From contig CM041465.1 of the NCBI GenBank assembly GCA_023213395.1, forward strand, positions 192,269,741-192,333,740: a DNA stretch of 64,000 bases, read 5' to 3'. Positions 44,628 to 56,900 of this stretch are shown here, piece by piece. The position numbers and the translations under genes are program-made. The notes beneath the pieces were generated by a model. That model was not told the DNA's origin. It was given only the letters and a program-made list of their open reading frames with translations, and did not search any database. How positions within the stretch are numbered: position 1 is the stretch's first letter; every line of letters starts with the position of its first letter. The DNA comes from Cycas panzhihuaensis. Its lineage: Eukaryota > Cycadophyta.

Positions 44628-44822
44628 TGTTAAGCTATAATGTTTTATCTAGGGATACTTGAGGGTCATGTATTAAACCCCTCTTTATGTAATAAGGAAA
44701 ATGTTTGACACATGTCATTCAAACAAATAACGATTACAAATCATTGATGTATATTTATTAAGAGACTCACTCTCACTTAATGCAAGCATTCTATTTCTTC
44801 AGTTTACAAGTCTGATTTAACA
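44628..44822 (+). repeat. COP7 5' LTR
   Basis: 195 bp with TG and CA ends and a PBS directly after it. It shares TATAATGTTTTATCTAGG and GAGGGTCATGTA with the COP9 LTR. Confidence 0.85.
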
Positions 44823-45452
44823 TAGTATTAGAGCAGGGCACATTGCTCGCTTGGTAAATTTCTGAGAAGAGGTTTATTGCCAAGAAAGCCAAAAGGAATA
44901 GAGGAGTCGTAATTAACAGTCATTTGACAAAAGTCATTAAATTGTTTGTGTGGAGCAATAATAGACTGGTGTATAGACCTATACAGACCAAAACAAATGC
45001 GTACGGGCTTGTACAGACACGAAATTTTCAAAGTGCTCAAATTTGCTTCAAAATTCACCAACGTGGACGTTGTTGTGAGGTTGTCATTTCCTCTAACTGG
45101 ATCGAAGACTTTTTTAAGGCCAAATTGCCTCTTTTTTATCTACACGGGTTTCGAGATACAATCGCAGATTTTGCTCAAAATTTCTTCTGAAACCGAGTAA
45201 TATCTATCACATCTTCTTCGTATCATTAATGTGCCCTCCTATTTTGAGATTTCGAGTTTGTTTGTGATCAAACCAAGGAAAATCACCCAAAGATATTTAT
45301 ATATTTTGAATCCTCCTGAAAAGATCTACATTTTGGTATACTTTTCTCTGCAATTTGTACACTTGCAATTCCATATAGAATTTTGTACAGCATACGGCTA
45401 GACTCTATAAAATTATTGAGAACTGTTTGAACCCTCTGTAACATACTAAAAA

Positions 45453-46656
45453 ATGATCTCCTCCATTTTGGCATTAAATGAGCAAGATAAGCTAACAAAA
45501 ACAAATTACTTTGTGTGGAAAATTAAGATTGAGACTTTGTTGAGGGCTAAAAATCCCTGGAATATAGCCAGCAGAATAGAAAAAAGGCCCAATGAAGCTA
45601 TTGCCTAGCCCAGTTGGAATGAAAGGAACAGCACAGAAGTGATAATTCTAAAATTGTCTATTTCTAATCCTCTCCTTATATATGTTGAAAGATTGAAATC
45701 ATCTGCTAAAATTTGAAAAGTATTTACAAATTTATATAGTCAAAAAAATCGTGCTAGGTTTGTGGCCCTTAAGGAAGAATTGTTTAAAATACATATGAAG
45801 GAGAATAAAAATGTTTCAAAGTTTCTTCACAAAGTGACCTCACTCAGGAATGATGTGTTGAATGAATGCTAGTGCAAATATGCTAGATCAAGAGCTTGTT
45901 GAAATGGTTATAAATAAACTTGCAAAATCATTTGACAATATGGTGAATACAATAACAAACAATGATCAAATTGCCACAATGTCCCTTGACATTTTCACAG
46001 GGCTTTTTCTGAGACAAGAACAAAGAAACAAAAGGTACAAAGAGGGAACATAGATCAAGGATGCATTCGTGTCCAAACTCAATATGGGTCCTAGAGGACA
46101 AAGACAGACTAGAGGCCACGGTTGAAAACTTGACACCAGAGGTCAATCCAGAGATAGATGGCAGTAGAACATAGGCAGAAGGTGTTTGATTCCTCCTAAA
46201 GATGCTAGAGTTTGCTTCAATTGCGAGAAACCAGGCCACTTTTCAAGAAATTGCAGAGCCCTCAACATCTACTATCACTGTGGACAGTCTGGGCATTATC
46301 CTTACCAATGTTCACAGAAGAGAGCCGAAATACAAAAAGTGAAAAGACCTACCGGTAATTACAACAAGGAGCAAACCAATTTCAATGAGGATGAGGAAGA
46401 AACATCATTTATAGCCATATTCACTACAACTTTTAAAGATGAAGAAGTCTGGTATATCGACTCAAGAGCTTCAAGGCATATGACAAGGCTTGAAGATTGG
46501 CTTGAGTCACTAAAAACCTTATTCTTCTAACAAATCAATAGAATTAGGAGATAAATATCCCCTCAACATCAAAGGGATTGGAACTATAACTATTGAAATA
46601 AAAGGTACTGTACAAAAAATTGGCAATGTACTGTTTGTACCTAGATTAAAAGAAAA
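45453..46656 (+). pseudogene. COP7 gag-protease remnant
   Basis: Gag starts at ATG 45,453 (MISSILALNEQDKLTKTNYF, then VWKIKIETLLRAKNPWNIA). It has stops after NEAIA and at K(W)KVF. The zinc-knuckle piece at 46,186-46,530 has CFNCEKPGHFSRNC followed closely by a second knuckle, YYHCGQSGHYPYQC. Protease near 46,450-46,490 reads WYIDSRASRHMT, again DSR for DSG. The Gag shell would package element RNA and protease would cut the polyprotein. This copy is broken and truncated. Confidence 0.85.
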
Positions 46657-46659
46657 CAC

Positions 46660-47310
46660 AATTGCGAGTATCACGGTTGAAGGCCAACATAATTCTACTA
46701 GAAGCCTAGGCATCCCTTCAACAACCTCAACTACATGTTGGACACAAGTTAAAGGTTAATGGGTTGATTACACATCCTACATTTGAGTTTCAAGTTGTGT
46801 AGACTCAATGATGTCAGCTTCCACATTGGTCTACAATCTTGTATATTAATCACTTACTTATTTGTAAAAAGTGATCCATAGTGTAATCACAATCATAGTG
46901 CTTCTCATATTTTTGCTACGTCAGGTTAATATTTGCCACAAGTGTTAGTAGCCAATTTTCATCATAGTGCTTCTCATATTCTTGTTGCGTCAGGTTAATA
47001 TTTGCCACAAGTGTTGGTGGCCAATTTTCACCATAGTGCTTCTCATATTCCTGTTGCATCAGGTTAATATTTGTCACAAGTGTTGATGACTTTTCTCTAA
47101 GTTGCTTCCTTCATCTTTGAGCAACCATTCTCACTTCTTCTTCCTTCTGCTACACTGCTTCATTGCATCTCCCATTTGCAAACAGTGATTGGTCATTTAT
47201 TGCCATCACTTTTATAGTCCCTTGTTCATTTTTTCCCTTCCCAAAAGACACCACGTCTTCACAGTTCAAACACAATGTGAACTGCATTCTTAAAAGGAAA
47301 GAAAATTGGG
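46660..47310 (-). other. Minus-strand frame with a 23-residue tandem repeat
   Basis: One minus frame reads with only three internal stops from about 47,305 to 46,850. It starts near FTLCLNCEDVVSFGKGKNEQ, then IKVMAINDQSLFANGRCNEA, an acidic/basic stretch, and three copies of a unit like QQEYEKHYGENWPPTLVANI. The unit is 69 bp, exactly 23 codons, so the repeat keeps frame. No family is recognised. It lies between the broken end of COP7 and the gag fragment of COP8. It may be a degraded host gene, a transposase piece or a retroelement fragment. Confidence 0.35.
46893..47100 (-). repeat. 69-bp tandem repeat, three copies
   Basis: Units begin CATAGTGCTTCTCATATT at 46,894, 46,963 and 47,032 on the plus strand, each followed by a CAGGTTAATATTTG(C/T)CACAAGTGTT block. 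Copies are about 90% identical by eye. Confidence 0.9.
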
Positions 47311-48184
47311 GCGTGGTTCACTGGTGTCAGAAATGTTGCAAAGTATGGAGATCTTTAGAGAGATCACCTGCAACTTACACCAATTGTTGCTGCCACTGCT
47401 ACCACACCTAGCTCTGGAGGAACTCCTCCCACTGATGTTGTAGCTAAACGCCAATGGGAACTTGATGATGCTAAAATTTGTGCAGGGATACTTCTTGTCA
47501 CTAATTATTCTCTGCACAAAAAATCCCTTGTGGGCGCAAAAGGATAAGGGTTGTATCATTTTAAAAAGTCGGAACCTGTGAAAACCCAAAAGGGCATGTG
47601 GGATGACCAAATGGTATATGGAAACTCAGTAGATTTCAGCTACAAAATTTATTGTACCAATTGGCTATCTAGCTTTATTTAAAGAGCTGCCTAAGCCAGG
47701 TTAGTAGATTAGAAAGTCCGTGGGTTTTCTTCACCGTGAGGGTTTTCCATAAAAGTGTCATAGTAGTTTGCTTTGTAAGAGGCTCAAATGAAGACCTCAT
47801 AGAATAGAATAAAGATGAAATGACCTTCTACCATTAAGGGGGAGATTGAAATGAGTTAATGTCACAAGGTCATTACATTAGTTGATTATTCCTAAAAGGA
47901 TCTTAAGTGAACTTTAAATTAGATCACTTAAGAGAAATGCACTTTCATGTGCATTATGTGTAATTTCATTTCACCTAACTCTAATGCTTCATCTCTCAAT
48001 ATAAAAGTAAAAGCTCAATGGAGGAGGCTCATTCTTACCTCCCCATTTTGTGAGAGCTACTCTTTTTCTCTCAAGTTTTTCTTGCTCCTATGTTTGCCTT
48101 TGTATTTAGTACAGGGAGTGAAGGATAGATCCATTCCTTTCATTTTTCTCAAAGTCAACCTTGAGAAAGAGATTGTTCATCTAT
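47300..48184 (+). mobile_element. COP8, internally deleted copia 3' portion
   Basis: A copia-like Gag start lies at 47,305-47,510 (GAWFTGVRNVAKYGDL, then WELDDAKICAGILLV). It is followed by frameless sequence, a polypurine tract AAGGGGGAGA at 47,835-47,845 and an apparent LTR from 47,847 (TGAAATGAGTTAATGTC). The right end is about 48,184, where LINE sequence starts. No second copy of this LTR is in the window, so it is a deletion remnant. Confidence 0.5.
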
Positions 48185-48189
48185 AGTTT

Positions 48190-48492
48190 AGACCCAATCC
48201 ATTCTTTCCCATGTCATTATCAAGTTATCTAAGATGTGTCTTACCTTTAGAAGGCCAATATGCTCCTGCTTGACTACTCTTGTTGTTAGGGAGTTCATAT
48301 TTTTAGCAAGTGCTTTGGCCAAAATTTTGTAAGAGATGTCAAGTAAGGTAATCAGCCTATGACCACTTATCCTATCTTTATTACTTATCCTATCCTTATT
48401 AACCCTCTGGGGATAAGTTTTGGCCTTCCTTGCTTGCTTCTTCTACCTAAAGGCTTAGATTGTAAAGCCTCATATGGCAAAATAGGAAAAAT
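48190..48492 (-). pseudogene. L1b, LINE reverse transcriptase part
   Basis: Minus-strand LINE RT. HRLITLLDISYKILAKALAK, a form of the HRPISLLNVIYKI block, lies near 48,360-48,300. LLKVRHILDNLIMTWER, a form of FIKGRYILDN, lies near 48,250-48,200. It continues from 51,611, from which it is separated by NA2. It has stops upstream of the HRLITLL block and is inactive. Confidence 0.8.
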
Positions 48493-48729
48493 TATTGGAA
48501 ATTAGGATGCACACATTCAAAAGAATTGTTGAGAAAAAACTCAAACTTCACATCATTATTCAATAATATGAATATGTACATCACTTTAACATATAACTCA
48601 CATGTGAGACATAACTAGCATACCTAACCCACTTAACTAGTGTACCTAACCCACTGTTTAATTAGGAGCTATAACACTAATTAATGCTCCTTATGACCTT
48701 TTAAATTAATTCAACATTATCTTCCAACA
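48493..48729 (-). repeat. NA2 3' LTR
   Basis: 237 bp. It contains a roughly 20-bp local duplication (CATACCTAACCCACTTAACT, then GTACCTAACCCACT) that the other LTR lacks. Confidence 0.85.
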
Positions 48730-51393
48730 TCCCTCCATAATATTTAATTTCATTACATCAAATGATTGGTATAGCTCCACTCATTGGAGAAAATTACCTT
48801 TGTACTTCTAATGCATCATCAATCAATCTATGTTAATCAAACTAGTTTAGGTGTGCTTCCATCTGCACTTCATTCTTGAGATTGCTACCAATGTCCATAT
48901 AAAGGTGTTACCATCTATTTGAACACACAGATAACCCACCTCTGTATCCACCAATCTACTAGGAAATCCCTTCACGTACACAATCCATCAACATCTATGA
49001 AGATCTTCTTCTATGCTACTTATCAACACTTCTACATCCACACTTCACTAACGTACATCATGGGAGTAGGGCGAACTACCTAACTAGCTAGATATCAGAA
49101 AGCTTAACATTCAGAAATAAGCTAAACTCCTTGCCTAGACAATGTTCAAGCAACCTTATGGACAACTTAAGCAAAGCACTAGAACAATTGTTGCTACATT
49201 TAGGTAGGATTTTAGACAAATTTGTTGTTGACCCCATGTATGGTTTCACAATGGAAACTCAAAAGCAGCAAGGTCACATAATAGCACACAACCATCCTTC
49301 ATCTTGAAGTTTTTACAAAGAAAAACATCTCAAACAGAATGACAATTGCCACAACCTCAATTACAATTCTTGCGATGCTATAAATATGGGGGTTACAAAA
49401 TTTCTATAAGTTACATGCCAATTGGTAGTTGTGAAAACAAATAACCTCCTGCTTCACTATCTCTGCCTTCATTCTAGTTTGTCTTCAACCAGTCTATAGT
49501 CAAACTTGTAATATAGTCTCCTAAATGACAAAATAAGATAATCTATTAGCCAAACATACAATTAACTACTACTAATTAAGGAGATAACTAAGCTTCTTCA
49601 CACACCACCTATTAAAGCTTTGGTTCTTCAACAAAGGTAGACACAACAAATAAACTCCTCCATCAATCGAACTCTTTCAAAAGCCATCCATTAGAAATTA
49701 ACATCCTTTTCTCAAATGTTGATTATTAAAATACCATGTGTAGAGTAGCACCTTTTTCCAATTGTTGCACTACTTATTCCACAATTGAATGGTGATGATC
49801 TTCATAGCCTGGGCTTTTGTCTTAGCACTTAATTTTTCTCCAGTTTCCTCCAAGTTTGTTGTGGTGGATTCCTTCACTACTAGCAAACTTATAGTTGTAA
49901 TCATTTTTTGCCTCTTCACTTGTTTCAACTTGTATGCAAATCAACGGACTCCACTTGTTTGCTTTGAAGGCCTAGCTTTTGTTTGTTTTTTATGTTACTA
50001 CTTCTTTTCATGTTTTCAATTCTTTTGATTTGTTTTTCAATTTAGGGTTTTGCCCTTTGTCTTACATTCTTATGTTTTGATTTCTTCTTTAATTCAGCTG
50101 AAAGCTTGAAATCCAATTACACCTACCCACTAATCTCACATATGCCATGTTATAGGCCAAAGACTTGGAGGAATTCTATTTATCAATCTATCAAGATTGA
50201 ACTACATGAACTTACTCTAAGAGCAAATTGTTTCAAAGGACTAATCCCTAAATTAAAGATTTTCCAAATTAGTGCATAAAAGGGTGTTGACACCTCATTG
50301 ATCCCAATTCTTTGTAATCAGCTTTAGTCACATATAGAGATTCAAACTCAGGTTCAAAAGCCCAAGACTATCTTCCTCTCCACACACCTAGCATTGGACC
50401 TTTTTGTGTCATCATTTTACTTTCATATTCATCACAAACAAGAGGCCTGAGCTCCTGTGCCAATCTTGCTTTCATGCCTTAAAAAAGAGCATTTTTGCTA
50501 ATCAAAACTATGCTTGAATAGGGAACTAGGTAAAGATGAGTAGTGCAAGAATTGGCTACCCTTACAGTACACTCGACTAATCCTGCCTAGTGCATTCCAA
50601 GATCCGCTAGGTGAAAAAGCATCTTTGGGATAAGAAACCATTCATTAGTCAATTTGAGTTCTTCATTTTTGTGGTCCTTTCATGAAGACTCTATAGCCCA
50701 AGCAAACCAAATGACTGGCATCTTCATCTTGCCCCTCACTAAAACCCAAGAAGCTGACAATGCCATTACTCAAGGATTATCCTAAAATGGATTTCTTCTT
50801 TTTCACTTATCCAATAGACTGATAAACTATGGCATTGCCATCTGTGAGAGGCCAAGATGAATTCTTTGATACTTCCCCTACCCATTGTGATACTATATAC
50901 GATGTCCCTGTAAAACTTACACTAAGAGAATTCTTGTTGTGCTTAGTTTCTTGGTGGTTGAATCTACCATTTGGATGAAAAGATTCGCAAAGAGGTTAAG
51001 ATTAAGAGGCTAAGCCACAATTGCCATTTGAATCAAGTGCTTAGCCATGTCCAAGGTTTGTTATGCCATTATTGAGCTTCTAACACTTATGTGAGCGCTC
51101 TTATTATCTAGGAATACCATTAATTGATATTTGCTTAGATCTATGCATGTTGCTACTCTAACACATCACTCTTCTTCCTTTTACAAAAGTTTTCTGCTAT
51201 CAAACAATAATGCCCTTTCTTGGGTGCTTGGGCACCCTTCAACTACATGCCATTAGAGATACTCTCCCTCAATAATGATTTGAGTATTTCATCCTCATAG
51301 GTGAACTACTCCTCTCATCACAATCCCAGATCGAAGAAGTAACATTTCAAGCATTGAGCATGGCAGCTTCTCAAACCCACTCTAATACCAAAA
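48730..51393 (-). other. NA2 interior, no coding domain
   Basis: About 2.66 kb. I find no Gag, protease, integrase or RT motif on either strand. A 79-codon plus frame at 49,789 is hydrophobic but unrecognised. The interior probably serves only as packaging and priming sequence. Confidence 0.65.
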
Positions 51394-51610
51394 TGTTAGA
51401 AATCAGGATGCACACATTCAACAGAATTATTAAGAAAAAACTCAGACTTCACATCCTTATTCAATAATACGAATGTGTACATCACTTTAATATATAATTC
51501 ACATGTGAGAGACATAATTATCATGCCTAACCCACTTCTTAATTAGGAGTTATAACATTAATTAAAGATCCTTTTAAGCCTTTAACTTAATTAAACATTA
51601 TCTTCCAACA
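51394..51610 (-). repeat. NA2 5' LTR
   Basis: 217 bp with TGTTAGAAATCAGG start and CTTCCAACA end on the plus strand. The PBS complement CTCTAATACCAA lies at about 51,380-51,391. Confidence 0.85.
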
Positions 51611-51745
51611 AAAAGTCCTACCCTATGAGATTCCACCCCTTTCAAAGGAACACATAGAGTAGGCCATCCATACCTAATGATTTTCCAATTTTTATATCCA
51701 TAAGAACTTCCTTAAAACCCTTGAAGGTGATACTTCTATAGAGCA
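51611..51745 (-). pseudogene. L1b, upstream RT part
   Basis: Minus-strand text GFKEVLMDIKIGKSLGMDGL matches the LINE RT block that ends in K(S/A)PGPDGF. It then continues, after removal of NA2, into 48,492. The LINE is thus one insertion split by NA2. Sequence further right no longer looks like LINE. Confidence 0.75.
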
Positions 51746-52960
51746 GTGTTCTATCCCATTTTTTAAGCTTACAAGATACATACTAGCCGCATTCTTCAAG
51801 AGCTTGCAAGGTTCCTTCCTAGTTGTCAAGCTTACAAGGAACACACTAACTAGTTTTCTGGAGCTTGCAAGTTTGTTTAATTTAAAGGTGCTTGAAATAA
51901 AGACATTACTAAAGTGTGTGGCATTCTAGATGGAGGGAAGACGACCTTATCACCCCCCATGTAAATAGCTATTTAAGGGCACCCCTAGGTCCATCAAGAT
52001 CATCAACATCTCATATTTTATGGACTATCTCATAGTGTATCGCCATAAGTGGTATCAACGTGTATCGCCATAGGTGGTATCAACGCTAGTCTCCTCTAAG
52101 ATCACTACCCCCATCATTTCAACCTTTTTTTCTCCTTGCTATTTTTTTTTCAACTCCCTCATTCTCTACTGTTATCCCTAACCAACTGGTTATCAACCCA
52201 ACCCACTCAATCATGCTAGTGAGTGCTATAATTTTTTGAATTAAAAAACCATTAGTAACAACTTTGATAATTAGAGGGTGTTGACATATATAGTCTAGTC
52301 GATGTGTTGATTAAGTTCATTATACTATAGTTAAAGTCCTTGCCACCATATTCATGGTTCTCCAACATCCAACAATTGTGGGTTTCTACAATCTTAGTGG
52401 GGTATTTCCAATGATAAGTCTAGGACGTGACTTTCCCAATGGTTCTCTCACACATAGAAATGATAATGGAAAATATAGAGCAAATGCAACACTTTCTATT
52501 GATAATGGAAACCAATTATACAAGTGAAATACACAAAAGAGCACCAAATGATCAGTATTGAAGACTAAAAGTACTGTAGTACAATCTCTCAAGTAAATTA
52601 ATTACACAACAATCTCCTTCTATAATCTACGACCCTTAAATAGATAAAAGAGGATCTTTTTCATGTGATCTCATTGGCAGGCCAAACGGCCTTCATTTCA
52701 TTGGTAGACTTAAATGGTCCACGCACAAAAGTTAATAACTAGCAATTAACCAACTGGTGCCTTGATCACATGTGCTAGTACTCTAATTCTAATAATAGCA
52801 TGCAATTATGTAACAAAATCTAAGCCACAAGAATTCCAAACTGAATTAAACAAACAAAACCCTTAGGACAATCCCCTAAAAATGCCACATCCTAATATAA
52901 ACTGAAATTGTAAGTAAATGTCCCCAACTATAGATTTAATGGCCAAGTAGATTGAGAAGA
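51746..52960. other. Unassigned DNA with PBS-like duplication
   Basis: Near 51,760-51,870 a phrase AGCTTGCAAG or AGCTTACAAG recurs four times. At 52,036-52,085 a 25-bp unit TGTATCGCCATA(A/G)GTGGTATCAACG is repeated twice, each with TGGTATCAAC, which resembles an LTR-element PBS. The sequence before it could be an old LTR. No partner copy is present. The rest (52,100-52,960) shows nothing recognisable. Confidence 0.4.
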
Positions 52961-52984
52961 GTGGATCTCCAAGCTAAAAAGTGT

Positions 52985-53707
52985 CTTAGCAAATGTAAAA
53001 ATTGATGTGCCTTTTGATCAGGTTAGATTTTCCCTAAACAGGTTGGAAGGATAAGCATTTACTTGGGGGAAGGTTTGGTTTGATGTAGCAATAGAAAAAC
53101 AAGAACTATCCTTTGAAAATTTTAGGCATGACTTCCTTGCAAGAACAACAAGAAACTGGAGAGAACTCTACCACATACTGTTAGCCCACACATTTTAAAA
53201 GGAATCATCAGTTATAGAATACGCAAAAAAATTTGAACAATTGTTGAGTAAGGCCAAAAAGCAACAAAAGCAAGCAATAGGCTTCTCAGTAGAAAACCTA
53301 GATGAGGGACAAAAGTAGATGTTTAGAGAAACAACCCAAATTCCCTTGAAGAGGGTATCGATTAGGCCCTCCAATCAAAATATCATGACTTAACCTTATG
53401 CAACAAACACATAATCCCACAAAAGAGAAATTTATCAACAACCCCCCCGGCCCAAACTTCTCAAGAAATGAAATGAATGAATGGTAGGAAACTGAATTTT
53501 GTTAAAAGATCAACAAAAAAGAAAAGAAGACAAAGCCTACCTTCACTGTGATGAGAAATGGACCCTATACCACTCTAAAGTCTATAGGAAAATGTAGAAA
53601 CAATTATATATAGTTGAAGTAGCAAATCAATCCTTAAAATCTGATTCAAAGGATGAAATAAATGAGGCAATAGTGCCACCAATAGACCCAAACCAACTAG
53701 AAGTCTT
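52985..53707 (+). pseudogene. GYP3 gag part (Ty3/gypsy)
   Basis: Plus frame EKQELSFENFRHDFLARTTR, then WRELYHILLAHTF, a stop, and SVIEYAKKFEQLLSKAKKQQ near 53,200-53,270. This is the Retrotrans_gag pattern of plant gypsy elements. The frame continues in pieces to IVPPIDPNQLEVFV at 53,707, where COP9 is inserted. Gag would form the particle shell. It is frameshifted and inactive. Confidence 0.7.
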
Positions 53708-53911
53708 TGTTAGAACTCAGGCAAGAGTTGAAGAATAACCAATGCTTTATTATGAGAGATGAACTCTATATATATACAATGAGAAATTATAACCGCCATG
53801 TATCTTGTTGACACATGGCAAACACTTATCTATGATACATAAAGGGGCGTTTTACATGACCCTCAACTAGATACAAATAAACACTCCTAGATAAAACATT
53901 ATATTCTAACA
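53708..53911 (-). repeat. COP9 3' LTR
   Basis: 204 bp. The short simple-sequence part reads CTCTATATATATACAATG. Confidence 0.93.
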
Positions 53912-53914
53912 CCC

Positions 53915-56900
53915 TCTCTTAATGTTTTATCTTTTCAATCCTATCTTATCTCTAAGGATTTGAAATTTGTCTTTGTTGAGTGGCTTTGTTAAGATATCTG
54001 CAACCTGTTCGTTTGTTGAGCAGTATGTCAAGTCAATTTCTTTACTCTGCATTTTTTCTCTTATGAAGTGGTGATGTACTTCAATGTGTTTTGTTCGAGC
54101 ATGGAGAACTGGATTTTTGGTTAACTTGATGGCACTCTGATTGTCACAAAACAAGGTTGTTGACTCCTTTTGTTGTTGATCTAAGTTTGACGGAAGTTGT
54201 CTTAGCCAAATTGCTTCACATGTTACACTGATGGATGACTTGTATTCAGCTTCTGTGGATGAAAGGGCAACTTCTACTCCAAGAAATTGCTACTGATCCG
54301 AAAAAAAACAATAACCACTTGTTGACCTCCATTTTTCCTTCTCTCCAACCCAATTTGAATCACAATATCCAATTAATTTGTTTGATTTCAATTTTGGATA
54401 TGTGTGTTTTAGAACAATTGTTCCTTTAAGTATCTAAGTATTCTTTTTGCTACTTTCCATTGTCTCACCTTTGGATCCTGCATATATCTAGAAACTAGAC
54501 TTACTGAATATGAGATATCAGGTTTAGTTGTGGTGAGATATATCAAGCTACCAATCAGTTGCCTATATAATGTTCCATTGACTACAGATTCTCCTTCATT
54601 TGGAGTGAAATCATAGTAGATTTCCATGGGCTAATGCAACTGTTGCTTTCTTCCATTTTAAATTTCATTAGTAGACTTTTAATATATCTACTCTGGACAA
54701 TGAAATTGAATCTTCCTTTTGATCATCTTCTATCCCTAAATAGTAGTTCAACAACCCTAGATTTGTCATTTCAAAGCCCTTTTCCAATTGAGCTTTTATA
54801 TTAGCTATTGACTCTATATCAGTAGCTATGAGAATCATATCATCCACATAGACTACAATTATTGTGATTAATCCCTGTCTTTTCTTTACATACAAACTGG
54901 AGCCAGAGTTTCACCTATGAAAGCCATTCTAGGTGAAGTATTTGTCTAGTTTGGCATACCAGGCTCTTGGGGCTTGCTTTAGCCCATATAATGCCTTTTT
55001 CAACCTATAGACAAGATTTTCTTGACCACTTTAAGCAAATCCTTCAGGTTGTCTCACATAGACTTCCTCTTCAAGTTCACCATTCAAGAAGGCATTTTTC
55101 ACATCCAACTAATAAATTTTCTAGTTGTGTTGAGCTATTAAGGCAATTACTGCTCTCATAGTATCCAATTTGGCTATTGGTGAGAATGTCTCTTGATAGT
55201 CTATTCCAACAGTCTGAGTATAGCCCTTGGCTACTAGCTTGGCCTTACATTTATTTATTTTGCCATCAACATTCTCTTTTATTTTATATACCCACTTACA
55301 ATTAACTACTAGCTTGCCAGTAGGTAAATTTGCTAGTTCCCAGGTCTGATTTTTGGAAATTGACTCCATCTTTGCATTCATTGCAGCTTCCCATTCCTCG
55401 TTCCCTTTTGCTTCTTCAAATGATTGTGGCTCTATGTTAGTGAATAAGGCTTGATGTTTTTAACTCCTTGTCCTATGTGTGTACACATCTCCCCTACTTT
55501 CTTCAATGGTCTTAAGATACCATTTTGGTATCCTTTTTCCCTTTTTCTTTTCTTCTTCTTCGGTGAATGAATCTTTGGGAGACAATCCTTCTCCTTTAGA
55601 GGTTGAGCTTTCATGAGACTGTGATGCCCTCTCTGAATCATCTGTCTCTATGTTTTCTGAAGTAACACCAGAGACTTCCTCAGCAAGAAGTTCTTCTTGA
55701 AGAATTCTCTTCAGTGTTTCTTCAATTACTTGCTAAATTGAAGTGTCCCTCACAAGATCAACTTCATTGAAGACAACATCCCTACTTATATAGACCTTAT
55801 TTGTTTTAGGATCTATACATTTGTAGGCTTTTAGGTTCCTATTGTAACCTACGATTATACATTCTCTACTTGTAGAGTCAAGTTTTGACCTCTTTTTATC
55901 TAGTATATGGACAAAAGCTTGACATCCAAAGATTCTTAAATTACTTGCATCTGGTTTGACTCCAGTCCAAGCTTCCTCTAGCATAATTTGTTCCAAGGCC
56001 TTTGTAAGACTTCTGTTTATAAGATAACCAACTGTGCAGACTACCTCTGCCTAGTAAGTTTTTGAAATCCGCTTGTCTTCGATCATGTTGCAATCCATCT
56101 CCATCATTATTCTATTTTTCCGTTCAGTAACTCCGTTGGACTAAGGTGTGTAAGGAGTTGTCAAATGTCTGCGTATTCCATGTGCCTTGCAGTAATTCAA
56201 AAACTCTTTCGACATGTATTCTCCTCCACCGTCTAACCTAACACATTTTATTTTTTATCCAAATTCTAGCTCAACTTCAACTTTAAACTCTTTGAACTTT
56301 TCAAAAACCTTAGATTTGCTGTAGAGAAAGTAAATCCAAGTTTTCCTAGAAAAATCATCAATGAATGTTAAAAACTATCTAGGGCCATTGACTAATCAAG
56401 GAGTAAGGGGTCCACACAGGTCAGTATGCACCAATTGTAACTTGTTTTGAGCTCGCCATTTATTTGTTTTAAAAGGAAAATGGTGTTGTTTCCCAAGCAT
56501 ATAATTTTTACAAATAAAGTGTTGAAATGAAATATTTAGAAGACCATCAACCATTCTAAATTTTTGCAACTATACCAATCTATCTAATGAGATATGTCCG
56601 TACTTCAAATGCCACAATTTATTATTATCAACATTAACTGTAGTACATGCCTTTATATTTTTATTGATAGTTACAGGCTTAGAAAGTACCCTGTATAGAT
56701 CATTACTCTCTATACCTTTTGCAATTATAGCATCGCCTTTCTTCATGTCTAAGATATGACAATATCCTTCTTCATCAAACATAGTCCTCAACTTTTTCTT
56801 TCTCAGTTGGAAGATAGAAAAGAGATTCTTTTTCAAGCCAGGCACAAAGAGAACATTTTTGATTGTGTGTACGACCCCTTTTACCTTTATTGCTATGGTT

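Larger units (their letters stand above)
44628..46656 (+). mobile_element. COP7, 3'-truncated Ty1/copia element
   Basis: 5' LTR at 44,628-44,822 (195 bp, TGTTAAGCTATAATG...TTTAACA), then PBS TAGTATTAGAGC at 44,823, leader, gag and the start of protease. It inserted into the GYP2 RT. Similarity to copia ends near 46,656, after the VLFVPRLK segment that follows protease. No 3' LTR of this family is present, so pol and the 3' end were deleted. The LTR is related to that of COP9. Confidence 0.85.
48493..51610 (-). mobile_element. NA2, non-autonomous LTR element inserted in L1b
   Basis: Direct LTRs at 48,493-48,729 (237 bp) and 51,394-51,610 (217 bp) share AGGATGCACACATTCAA, AATATG...GTGTACATCACTTTAA and ATTATCTTCCAACA. 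Polypurine TATGGAGGGA next to the left LTR and PBS-like TTGGTATTAGAG next to the right one put it on the minus strand. Flanks AAAAT and AAAAG are a probable target duplication with one mismatch. LINE sequence resumes on both sides. The interior has no recognisable coding domain. Confidence 0.85.

Noticed and set aside
46893-47100. Regular repeats suggestive of a CRISPR array
   Set aside because: The units are contiguous 69-bp tandem copies without unique spacers, in plant nuclear DNA.
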